NCBI GenBank assembly: GCA_947500965.1
Contig: CANMWW010000098.1
Coordinates: forward strand, 1 to 7,382
From: Alphaproteobacteria bacterium
GTDB lineage: Bacteria > Pseudomonadota > Alphaproteobacteria > CACIAM-22H2
Direction of reading: 5' to 3'
Length of the DNA stretch: 7,382 nt
Part shown: piece by piece, positions 1 through 6,443 of the stretch
Layout of the letters: each line of letters begins with the position of its first letter
How positions within the stretch are numbered: the stretch's first letter is position 1
The notes under the pieces: generated by a model
The model's input: only the letters and a program-made list of their open reading frames with translations
Databases searched by the model: none
Told to the model about the DNA's origin: nothing
Translations under genes and position numbers: made by a program

Positions 1-855
1 CCGGAAGTCGCCGCCTTCTTCGACGCCGCGACGAACACGATCAGCTACGTGGCCAGGGATCCGGGCTCGCGCGCCTGCGCCATCGTCGATCCGGTCATGG
101 ACTTCGACCAGGCTGCCGGGCGCATCTCCTTCGCCGGCGCCGACGCGATCGCCGCGCATGTCCGCGCGCATGGCCTCGAGGTGCAGTGGATCGTCGAGAC
201 CCACGTGCACGCGGACCATCTCTCCGCCGCGCCGTACCTCAAGGAGAGGCTGGGTGGTCGCGTCGCGATCGGCGAGCGGATCACGGTCGTGCAGGAGGCC
301 TTCGGCAGGATCTTCGCCGAGGGGCCCGCCTTCGCTCGCGACGGCAGCCAGTTCGACCGCCTGCTCGCGGATGGCGACAGCTACATGATCGGCGGGATGC
401 GCGCGGTCGCGCTGCACACGCCCGGCCACACGCCGGCCTGCATGACCCATGTCGTCGGCGACGCGGCCTTCGTCGGCGACACGCTCTTCATGCCCGATGG
501 CGGCTCGGCGCGCGCCGACTTCCCCGGTGGCGACGCGCGCACGCTCTACCGGTCCATGCGCCGCATCCTCGACCTGCCGCCGGCGACGCGGCTCTTCATG
601 TGCCACGACTACGCGCCGGGCGGGCGCGAGATACGATGGCAGAGCAGCGTCGCGGAGGAGCGCGCGCGCAACATCCATGTCCGCGACGGCATCGGCGAGG
701 ACGAGTTCGTCGCGATGCGCGAGGCGCGCGACCGCACGCTCGGCATGCCGCGGCTCATCCTGCCCGCGCTGCAGGTCAACATGCGCGCAGGCGCCCTGCC
801 GCCGGCCGGGCCCGACGGCCGCATCTTCCTCAAGGTCCCGGTCAACGCGCTTTGA
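1..855 (+). CDS. blh: Blh/ETHE1-like MBL-fold hydrolase, probable persulfide dioxygenase (5' end missing)
   Basis: The frame is open from base 1 and reads PEVAAFFDAATNTISYV, the usual start of this family, so only a few N-terminal residues lie outside the window; the GTG at 49 is an internal Val. The metallo-beta-lactamase metal site is complete: THVHADH at 199-219, PGHTP with its His at 427-429, the FVGDTLF Asp at 478-480 and the CHDY His at 604-606. The segments ARADFPGGDA and the C-terminal ALQVNMRAGALPP are typical of the Blh branch related to ETHE1. Members of that branch are mononuclear iron enzymes that oxidise glutathione persulfide to sulfite in the cytoplasm, and are often controlled by the sulfide sensor BigR. 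No regulator is visible here. The gene is followed without a gap by a SulP transporter, which fits a sulfur role. A glyoxalase II-like hydrolase is the main alternative. Confidence 0.85.
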   Translation, partial: PEVAAFFDAATNTISYVARDPGSRACAIVDPVMDFDQAAGRISFAGADAIAAHVRAHGLEVQWIVETHVHADHLSAAPYLKERLGGRVAIGERITVVQEAFGRIFAEGPAFARDGSQFDRLLADGDSYMIGGMRAVALHTPGHTPACMTHVVGDAAFVGDTLFMPDGGSARADFPGGDARTLYRSMRRILDLPPATRLFMCHDYAPGGREIRWQSSVAEERARNIHVRDGIGEDEFVAMREARDRTLGMPRLILPALQVNMRAGALPPAGPDGRIFLKVPVNAL

Positions 856-2642
856 CGGGCGCGCAGGCAGTGCCTTCGCCCGAGGACCCGCCTCCGGGTC
901 GCGCGCGCACCAGTCGGGCGCGCCTGCGCGCGGCGAGCCTGCTGCCGGCCCTGGACTGGGCGCGCAGCTACGGCCGCGCCGAGGCCGGCGCCGACCTCTT
1001 CGCGGCGGCGATCGTGGCGATCATGCTCGTGCCCCAGGGCCTCGCCTACGCGATGCTCGCGGGGCTGCCGCCCCAGGCGGGCCTCTACGCCTCGATACTG
1101 CCGCTCGTGGCCTACGCGGCCTTCGGCACGAGCCGCAGCCTCGCGGTCGGGCCGGTCGCGGTCGTCTCGCTGATGACGGCCGCAGCGCTCGCCCCGGTTG
1201 CGGTGCCGGGCACGCCGGAATACGTCGCCGCCGCGGCGACGCTCGCGCTGCTCTCGGGGCTCGTGCTGCTGGCGATGGCTACCTTCAGGCTCGGCTTCCT
1301 GGCGAGTTTCCTCAGCCACCCCGTGATCTCCGGCTTCGTCACCGCCTCCGGGATCCTGATCGCCTGCGGCCAGGCGAAGCACCTCCTCGGCATCCGCGCC
1401 GAGGGCGACACGCTCCCACGCCTGCTGCCCGCGCTCCTTCGCGGGATCGGCGACACGCATGCGCCGACGCTGGCGATCGGCGTCGCGAGCGTCGCCTTCC
1501 TCCTCTGGGCGAGGCGATCGCTCAAGCCCATGCTGCTGCGCCTCGGGCTCGGTGCGCGCGCCGCCGACATCGTCGCGCGTGCGGGGCCGCTGGCCGCGAT
1601 CGTCGCGTCGATCGCCGCCGTCGCCGCCCTCGACCTCGGCGCCGCGGGCGTCAGGCTCGTGGGTGAGATCCCGGCTGGCCTGCCGCCCCTGGCCATGCCC
1701 GCGTTCGACGCCGAGCTCTGGCGCGCCCTGCTGCCGGCGGCGGTGCTCGTCAGCCTCGTCGGCTTCGTCGAATCGGTCTCGGTTGCGCAGACGCTCGCCG
1801 CACGTCGGCGCCAGCGCATCGTGCCCAACCAGGAACTCGTCGGGCTCGGCGCGTCGAACGTCGCCGCCGCCATCTCCGGTGGCTATCCGGTCACCGGAGG
1901 CTTCGCGCGCTCGGTCGTCAACTTCGACGCGGGGGCGGCGACGCCGCTGGCCGGCGCCTTCACCGCGGCAGGGATCCTCGGCGCCGCCGTCTTCCTGACG
2001 CCGCTCTTCCGCCTGCTGCCGCAGGCGGTGCTCGCGGCGACGATCGTGGTCGCCGTCCTCGCCCTCGTGGACATCGGCGCCGTGCGCCGGGCATGGGCAT
2101 GCTCGCGCGCCGACTTCGCGGCCATGGCGGCGACGATCGTGCTGGTGCTGGTCGCCGGCGTGGAAGCCGGGATCCTCGCCGGGGTCGGCCTGTCCCTGCT
2201 CCTTTTCCTCTGGCGCACGAGCAGGCCGCATGTCGCCATCGTCGGCCGCGTGCCGGGGACCGAGCATTTCCGCAACGTCGAGCGCCATCGCGTCGTCACC
2301 GCGCCCGCGCTCCTCTTGATCCGGATCGACGAGAGCCTCTATTTCGCCAATGCCCGCTTCCTCGAGGATCGCCTCCTCGCGGAGGTGGCGGAGCGCCCGG
2401 AACTGCGCGACGTCGTGCTCGTGTGCTCGGCGGTGAACATGGTCGACGCCAGCGCGCTGGAGAGCCTCGAGGCGATCTCCGCGCGGCTCGCCTCGGCCGG
2501 CATCTGCTTCCATCTCTCGGAGGTGAAGGGACCGGTGATGGACACGTTGCGGCGCGCCGGCTTCCTCGCGCATTTCCAGGGCAGGATCTTCCTGTCCCAG
2601 TTCGAGGCCTTCGCCGCGCTTGCGCCGGAGGCGGCGCGCTAG
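852..2642 (+). CDS. SulP-family anion permease with C-terminal STAS domain
   Basis: The protein is 596 aa from the TTG at 852 (590 aa from the alternative GTG at 870). An N-terminal cytoplasmic stretch of about 45 residues precedes the SulP core. The core opens with the family signature around residues 49-80 (VAIMLVPQGLAYAMLAGLPP, GLYAS), then FGTSRSLAVGPVAV (91-104), and continues through many hydrophobic segments to about 455. QELVGLGASNVAAA and GGYPVTGGFARSVVN (327-357) are the conserved helix 8-10 region. A STAS domain fills about 480-590, with VDASALESL (531-539) matching the conserved D-x-S loop. The family moves sulfate, bicarbonate or other anions across the inner membrane; the substrate cannot be read from sequence. 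TTG 852 overlaps the blh TGA (shared TTGA) and no strong Shine-Dalgarno sequence is visible, so translational coupling to blh is likely. The neighbour suggests sulfite or sulfate as the substrate. Confidence 0.9.
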   Translation: MTGAQAVPSPEDPPPGRARTSRARLRAASLLPALDWARSYGRAEAGADLFAAAIVAIMLVPQGLAYAMLAGLPPQAGLYASILPLVAYAAFGTSRSLAVGPVAVVSLMTAAALAPVAVPGTPEYVAAAATLALLSGLVLLAMATFRLGFLASFLSHPVISGFVTASGILIACGQAKHLLGIRAEGDTLPRLLPALLRGIGDTHAPTLAIGVASVAFLLWARRSLKPMLLRLGLGARAADIVARAGPLAAIVASIAAVAALDLGAAGVRLVGEIPAGLPPLAMPAFDAELWRALLPAAVLVSLVGFVESVSVAQTLAARRRQRIVPNQELVGLGASNVAAAISGGYPVTGGFARSVVNFDAGAATPLAGAFTAAGILGAAVFLTPLFRLLPQAVLAATIVVAVLALVDIGAVRRAWACSRADFAAMAATIVLVLVAGVEAGILAGVGLSLLLFLWRTSRPHVAIVGRVPGTEHFRNVERHRVVTAPALLLIRIDESLYFANARFLEDRLLAEVAERPELRDVVLVCSAVNMVDASALESLEAISARLASAGICFHLSEVKGPVMDTLRRAGFLAHFQGRIFLSQFEAFAALAPEAAR

Positions 2643-4309
2643 GGGCGCCACGCCTCCGGCGTGCGCGGCGCGGGGTCGGTCACGACGTCGACCACGGTGA
2701 CGCGCGGCGAGGCGATCGCCGCGCGCAGCGCCGGCGCGATGTCGGCGGGGCGCTCGACGCGGATGCCCTCGGCGCCATGGGCGCGCGCGACGGCGGCGAA
2801 GTCGACGCGCGAGAACGCGTTGATGTCGTCGGGGTCGCCGGGCCGGTTGCCGTAGAGCCGCCTGATCGCCGCGCGGCCTTGCGCGAAGGCGGAGTTGTCG
2901 TTGACCACGACGGTGACCGCGATGCCCTTGCGCACCGCGGTCTCCAGCTCCGCGAGATGGTAGTGGAACGCGCCATCTCCGCAGAAGGCGACGACCGGCC
3001 TGCCGGGCGCGGCGCATTTCGCGCCGATCGCCGCCGGGAAGGACCAGCCGAGCGAGCCTGCCGCGCGCAGGTAGGACTGCCCCGGCGAGGGCAGGTCTAC
3101 CAGCGTCCCGGTCCAGATTCCGGAATAGCCGGTGTCGCTCACGAGGATCGCGTCCCCGGGCAGCGCGCGCGAGAGCTCGGCGCAGAGCCGCTCCGGGCGG
3201 ATCGGCGCGTCGTCGCTGGCGAGGAGGGGCGCGACCTCGCGCCGCCAGGCCTCGACCTGCGCGGCGGCATGGCGCGCCCAGCTCGTCGCATGGCGGCGGC
3301 GCACCGACGCCGCGAGCGCCGCCGCGGCAAGGGCGGGATCGGCGAGGATCGGCAGCGCGCCGGGCAGGTTGCGGCCGAGTTCCGCGGGATCGATGTCGAC
3401 CTGGATCGCCGGCGTTCCCGGTGGCGGCACGGTCCAGTCCGCCGTCACCTGGTCGCCGACGCCGGAGCCGATCCAGACGACGAGGTCGGCCGCGTGCGCG
3501 ACGCGGTTGGCGCAGGGCGCGGAATAGGTGCCGATGACGCCGAGCGACAGGCGATGCGTCGTCGGCACGATGCCGCGCCCGCCGAGCGAGGTGGCGACGG
3601 GCGCGTCGAGCGCCTCCGCGAGCGCGAGGACGGCGCCATGCGCGCCGGCCTGCACCGCGCCCCAGCCGCAGGCGATCAGCGGGCGCTCGGCGCGCTCGAT
3701 GGCCGCGACCGCGGCCGCGATGTCGGCCGGGTCGGGGAGCGGGCGGAAGGCCGGCGCGGCGGCGAAGCGCGGCTCGGCCAGGGGCGGCGCGGAGAAGGAC
3801 GCCGTCTCGACGATCTCGCCCTGCAGCCCGGCGAGGTCGAGGTGGACGGGGCGCGGCGAGCCCGTCGTCGCCTCGCGGAAGGCCTGCGCGAGAAGGCCGG
3901 GCAGCTGCGCGGGATCGTCGACGCGCGCGGCGAACTTGGTGGTCGCCGCGAAGGGCGGGCCGTGCTCGATCTCCTGGTAGGCGTTGCGGTGCTGGAAGGC
4001 CGGCGCCTTGCGCCCCGTCAGCGCGATCACCGGGCTGCGCGCGAGGAACGGGTCCTGCAGCCCCGCGCCGAGGTTGGCTGCGCCGACCGACTGGGCCATG
4101 CAGATGCCCGGCCTGCCGCTGGCGCGCGCATGGCCGTCGGCCATGTAGGCGGCGGCCTTCTCCGAATGCGCCATGACGCGCACGATGCCCAGCGCCTCGA
4201 ACTCGACCAGCGCGCGACGCAGGATCGCGTCGACGAAGAAGACATGCGTGACGCCCTGGCCGCGCAGGGCCTCGGCGAGGAAGCGCGCGCCGGTCATCGG
4301 TTCGGCCAT
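2639..4309 (-). CDS. Thiamine-pyrophosphate-dependent enzyme, acetolactate synthase-like
   Basis: The protein is 556 aa, the usual length for the three-domain TPP decarboxylase/synthase superfamily. The Pyr domain (1-165) carries the catalytic Glu at E50 in AHSEKAAAYMADGHAR, plus SVGAANLGAGLQDPF and the NAYQEIEH segment. A central Rossmann-like domain (190-340) includes the CGWGAVQAGAHG stretch and IQVDIDPAELGRN. The PP domain (370-545) has the TPP/Mg motif GDGAF at 444-448, AELETA, and NDN at 470-472. The usual G-x-PG loop near the start is replaced by FFVDAI (24-29). Such enzymes decarboxylate or ligate 2-keto acids; the substrate is unknown. ATG 4307-4309 has GGAGAGG just upstream. The gene lies 36-37 bp behind the IlvD-type dehydratase and is probably co-transcribed. 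No small regulatory subunit (ilvN) follows, which argues against a biosynthetic acetolactate synthase. Its TAG stop overlaps that of sulP. Confidence 0.88.
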   Translation of the reverse strand: MAEPMTGARFLAEALRGQGVTHVFFVDAILRRALVEFEALGIVRVMAHSEKAAAYMADGHARASGRPGICMAQSVGAANLGAGLQDPFLARSPVIALTGRKAPAFQHRNAYQEIEHGPPFAATTKFAARVDDPAQLPGLLAQAFREATTGSPRPVHLDLAGLQGEIVETASFSAPPLAEPRFAAAPAFRPLPDPADIAAAVAAIERAERPLIACGWGAVQAGAHGAVLALAEALDAPVATSLGGRGIVPTTHRLSLGVIGTYSAPCANRVAHAADLVVWIGSGVGDQVTADWTVPPPGTPAIQVDIDPAELGRNLPGALPILADPALAAAALAASVRRRHATSWARHAAAQVEAWRREVAPLLASDDAPIRPERLCAELSRALPGDAILVSDTGYSGIWTGTLVDLPSPGQSYLRAAGSLGWSFPAAIGAKCAAPGRPVVAFCGDGAFHYHLAELETAVRKGIAVTVVVNDNSAFAQGRAAIRRLYGNRPGDPDDINAFSRVDFAAVARAHGAEGIRVERPADIAPALRAAIASPRVTVVDVVTDPAPRTPEAWRP

Positions 4310-4311
4310 GG

Positions 4312-4318
4312 ACCTCTC
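4312..4318 (-). promoter_or_regulatory. Ribosome binding site of the TPP enzyme gene
   Basis: On the minus strand GGAGAGG ends 2 nt before the ATG, and its GGAG core sits about 5 nt away. This favours the first Met over the second Met at residue 5. It lies inside the 36-37 bp gap after the dehydratase stop, so the downstream gene has its own ribosome entry rather than relying on stop-start coupling. Confidence 0.6.
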
Positions 4319-4345
4319 CGTGCAGCGCGCGCCCCGCGCCCCGCG

Positions 4346-6214
4346 TCAGAACGCCTTGCGCGCGCCGGGCCGGTGGTGGTTGGACGGCACGAAGCCCGAG
4401 CGCGCGGCCGCGCGCGGCGCGCGCACCCAGACGTCGCGGCCGGGATGCAGGCCGCCGCCGCGCACGGCCGGGACGGCCATGTGGCGGGCGCGATGCAGCA
4501 GGCGGGTGTCGGCGATGCCGCAATTCGGGTGGATGCCGCCATTCGCGGCCACCGCCTTCTCCCACGCGGCCTTGCGCCGCGCGAGGGTCGCGGGGTCCTT
4601 CAGCGCGGTGCAGTCGAGCGTGTTCGCGTTGAGGTCGGCGACGATCTCGTCGCCGTCCTCGATGAAGGCGATCGGGCCGCCCAGCGCCGCTTCCGGCCCG
4701 ACATGCCCGATCACCAGCCCGACCGAGCCGCCGGAGAAGCGCGCGTCGGTCATCAGCGCGACCACGATCCCGCGCTCGCGGCACAGCGTGGTGATGCGCG
4801 AGGTCGGGTCGAGCATCTCGGGCATGCCCGGCGCGCCGCTCGGCCCCTCGTAGCGCACGATGATCATGTCGTGGTTGCGGAACGAGTCCGGCGCCTTGTC
4901 TAGCGCCTCGAGCAGGCCGCGCTCGCCCTCGAAGACGCGCGCGCGGCCGCGGAAGACGTTGTCCTCCAGCCCGCCCTCGACGCCCGCGAGCTTGAGGATG
5001 GCGGAGAAGTCCGGCGACAGGTTGCCGCCGAGCATGCGCAGCCCGCCGGTGGGCTTATAGGGCTTCTCGACGGAATGGATCACCTCGCCGTCGGCGCGGG
5101 GCGGCGCGAGGCGCGCGACCTGCGCCGCCAGCGTCTCGCCGGTGCAGGTCATGACGTCGCCGTTGAGCAGGCCCGCGTCGAGGAGCTCGCGCACGATGAC
5201 CTGGATGCCGCCGACGCGGTCGATGTCGACCATCGAGTACTTGCCGTAGGGCCGCGCGTTGGTGAGGACCGGCACGACGTGCTGCGAGAGGTGGTTGAAC
5301 TCCTCCGGCGTCATCACGTCCTTCCAGAAGTCGGCGTAGCCGGCGGCGCGCGCGATCTCTGGCACGTGCAGCACGACGTTGGTCGAGCCGCCGATCGCCA
5401 TGGAGACGATCACCGCGTTGCGCAGCGAATCGCGCACGACGATGTCGCGCGGCCTGAGGCCGGTCTCGATCATGCGCGCGAGGTGGCCGACGAGCTCGGC
5501 GGGGAAGTCCTTCGTGCGGCGCGGGTCGTCGGAGGGCGCGGCGACCATGTGCAGCGGCTGCATGCCGACGACGCCGATGAAGGTCTGCATCGTGTTGTAG
5601 GTGAACATGCCGCCGCAGCTGCCGATGCCGGGGCAGGCGTTGCAGGCGATCCGGTGCCGCAGCTCGGGATCCGGGTGGCCGGCGACCTGGTAGGCGCTGA
5701 CGATGTCGAGCGCCTCGCCGGTCGCGGGGTCCTTGCCCGGGCGGATCGTGCCGTCGGACATGATGATCCCCGGCTGGTCGTGCTCGAGCAGCGCCGCCAG
5801 CGTGCCGACGGGCGGCTTGTCGCAGGCGACGACGGCGATCGTGCCGGCGAGGCCGCTCGCCTCGAGGTGCTCGCACAGCGCGTCGTTCGTGACCTCGCGG
5901 CCGATCAGCGAGTAGCGCATCTCGCGCGTGCCGTTGCGGATGCCGTCCGAGGTGGCGATCGTGTACTCGGGCTGGACGAGGCGCAGCTTCAACTGGCCCT
6001 CGCCCTTGCCGATGCGCGACTTGAGCGCGGCATGGATCGCGTCGACCTTCTCGACGACGCCGAGGTAGCACTGGCTGTCGCCCTTCGTGCCGACGACGCC
6101 GACCGAGGGCTCGTGGATCAGGTCGGGGTCGGTGCCGAGCACGCGCGCCATCCCGATGGTCTGGGCCGAGCGGCCGGGGTGGCGGTCGATGAGCACGATC
6201 TTCGATTCGGTCAC
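4346..6214 (-). CDS. IlvD/Edd-family Fe-S dehydratase
   Basis: The protein is 622 aa from a GTG start (cac at 6212-6214), close to the 570-620 aa usual for the family. These enzymes remove water from 2,3-dihydroxy acids or aldonic acids to give 2-keto acids, using a labile Fe-S cluster and Mg. Likely cluster cysteines are C49 (SQCYLG), C131 (ACDKPPVG) and C200 (CPGIGSCGGMFTYNTM); K133 of CDK is the usual carbamylated Lys. SDGIRNGTREMRYSL (89-103), AIGGSTNVVLH (273-283) and the catalytic-base Ser S494 in TDARFSGGSVG, followed by GHVGPEA, are all present. The region around residues 40-115 is diverged from classical IlvD. No ilvC, ilvN or leuA partner is present; the partner is a TPP enzyme. I therefore call a family member of unknown substrate, more likely a sugar- or hydroxy-acid dehydratase than the valine/isoleucine enzyme. 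The reading frame stays open upstream to 7177, but the family N-terminus and a GAGGGA Shine-Dalgarno fix the start at GTG. Confidence 0.9.
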   Translation of the reverse strand: MTESKIVLIDRHPGRSAQTIGMARVLGTDPDLIHEPSVGVVGTKGDSQCYLGVVEKVDAIHAALKSRIGKGEGQLKLRLVQPEYTIATSDGIRNGTREMRYSLIGREVTNDALCEHLEASGLAGTIAVVACDKPPVGTLAALLEHDQPGIIMSDGTIRPGKDPATGEALDIVSAYQVAGHPDPELRHRIACNACPGIGSCGGMFTYNTMQTFIGVVGMQPLHMVAAPSDDPRRTKDFPAELVGHLARMIETGLRPRDIVVRDSLRNAVIVSMAIGGSTNVVLHVPEIARAAGYADFWKDVMTPEEFNHLSQHVVPVLTNARPYGKYSMVDIDRVGGIQVIVRELLDAGLLNGDVMTCTGETLAAQVARLAPPRADGEVIHSVEKPYKPTGGLRMLGGNLSPDFSAILKLAGVEGGLEDNVFRGRARVFEGERGLLEALDKAPDSFRNHDMIIVRYEGPSGAPGMPEMLDPTSRITTLCRERGIVVALMTDARFSGGSVGLVIGHVGPEAALGGPIAFIEDGDEIVADLNANTLDCTALKDPATLARRKAAWEKAVAANGGIHPNCGIADTRLLHRARHMAVPAVRGGGLHPGRDVWVRAPRAAARSGFVPSNHHRPGARKAF

Positions 6215-6220
6215 TTTTGG

Positions 6221-6226
6221 TCCCTC
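6221..6226 (-). promoter_or_regulatory. Ribosome binding site that fixes the GTG start of the dehydratase
   Basis: The minus strand reads GAGGGA, then 6 nt (CCAAAA), then GTG. The spacing is ideal, and the next residues (TESKIVLIDRHPGR) begin the family-like sequence. Upstream codons in the same open frame lie antisense to the intergenic region and putA and do not look like a dehydratase N-terminus. Confidence 0.65.
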
Positions 6227-6284
6227 GGGCCTGGTTTCGGGCAGGAAAGCAAGGTGCGCCGTCCCATGGACCGCGCGGGCCCGA

Positions 6285-6290
6285 ATTTTA
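6285..6290 (-). promoter_or_regulatory. Possible -10 element for the dehydratase-TPP operon
   Basis: On the minus strand TAAAAT matches five of six bases of the TATAAT consensus. It lies in the only AT-rich patch of the divergent gap, about 70 bp before the GTG start. A partial -35 (TTGCAT, complement of 6311-6316) lies 20 bp away, which is longer than ideal, so the assignment is weak. The patch is close to the inverted repeat at 6304-6326, where a bound protein could block transcription. Confidence 0.25.
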
Positions 6291-6303
6291 TGGCTGGTAT
6301 GCC

Positions 6304-6326
6304 GCCGCGGATGCAAGATCCGCGGC
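6304..6326. promoter_or_regulatory. Perfect 9-bp inverted repeat, candidate operator
   Basis: The arms GCCGCGGAT (6304-6312) and ATCCGCGGC (6318-6326) are exact reverse complements around the 5-nt spacer GCAAG. The site lies in the gap between the divergent dehydratase operon and putA, beside the only AT-rich patch. The size and symmetry suit a dimeric helix-turn-helix regulator that could serve either or both directions. If transcribed, it could instead form a GC-rich hairpin; no T-run follows on the plus strand, so it is not a standard terminator. The regulator is not identified. Confidence 0.4.
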
Positions 6327-6372
6327 ACTCCCGAGGCACTGGCTGGCGCAGGCCGACGCAGGCGCGCCGCCC

Positions 6373-6383
6373 GAGGAGGAAGG
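6373..6383 (+). promoter_or_regulatory. Very strong Shine-Dalgarno sequence in front of the putA leader ORF
   Basis: GAGGAGGAAGG contains a full AGGAGG (6374-6379), 4 nt before the ATG at 6384. It is the best ribosome binding site in the window. It belongs to the 19-codon leader ORF and not to the putA ATG at 6440, which is 60 nt further on and has no purine-rich sequence before it. Confidence 0.6.
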
Positions 6384-6443
6384 ATGCACCCGACCGAAGC
6401 CGCCGCCGCGCCTTCCCGCGCGGCCACCGTCGCCGCGCGATGA
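6384..6443 (+). CDS. 19-aa leader ORF overlapping the putA start
   Basis: ATG at 6384 begins a short frame, MHPTEAAAAPSRAATVAAR, ending at TGA 6441-6443. The stop overlaps the putA ATG (6440-6442) as ATGA, a classic coupling arrangement. A near-consensus Shine-Dalgarno precedes it, whereas the putA ATG has none. The peptide has 8 Ala and no Pro run, so proline-dependent attenuation is not suggested; the simplest role would be delivering ribosomes to putA. Alternatively it is the true N-terminus of PutA, separated by a -1-type frame change through mutation or sequencing error; PutA proteins often carry a short Ala/Pro-rich tail before the LRAAI segment. I cannot tell these apart from one sequence. 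Confidence 0.4.
   Translation: MHPTEAAAAPSRAATVAAR

Noticed and set aside
49..51. GTG as the start of the Blh-type gene.
   Set aside because: The same frame is open to base 1 and the residues before the GTG match the conserved family N-terminus, so the gene starts outside the window.
609..4784. A 1391-codon open frame on the minus strand spanning blh, sulP, the TPP gene and part of the dehydratase gene.
   Set aside because: Its translation is Arg/Ala/Gly-rich low-complexity sequence and it runs through four genes with clear family motifs in other frames. It is a shadow of high-GC third-position bias.
2093..4903. A 936-codon plus-strand open frame across the TPP gene and the 3' part of the dehydratase gene.
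   Set aside because: It is composed of Arg/Gly/Ala/Asp-rich shadow sequence with no recognisable domain, and lies opposite genes with intact catalytic motifs.
6276..6283. 8-bp palindrome CGGGCCCG near the possible -10 element.
   Set aside because: Palindromes this short are expected by chance at this G+C content, and nothing else marks the site.
6304..6326. The inverted repeat as a Rho-independent terminator.
   Set aside because: No T-tract follows on the plus strand, and no gene ends nearby on either strand; it lies between two gene starts.
6384..6443. Proline-sensing attenuation by the leader peptide of putA.
   Set aside because: The 19-aa peptide has only two separated prolines, and I see no alternative hairpin pair or T-run typical of attenuators.
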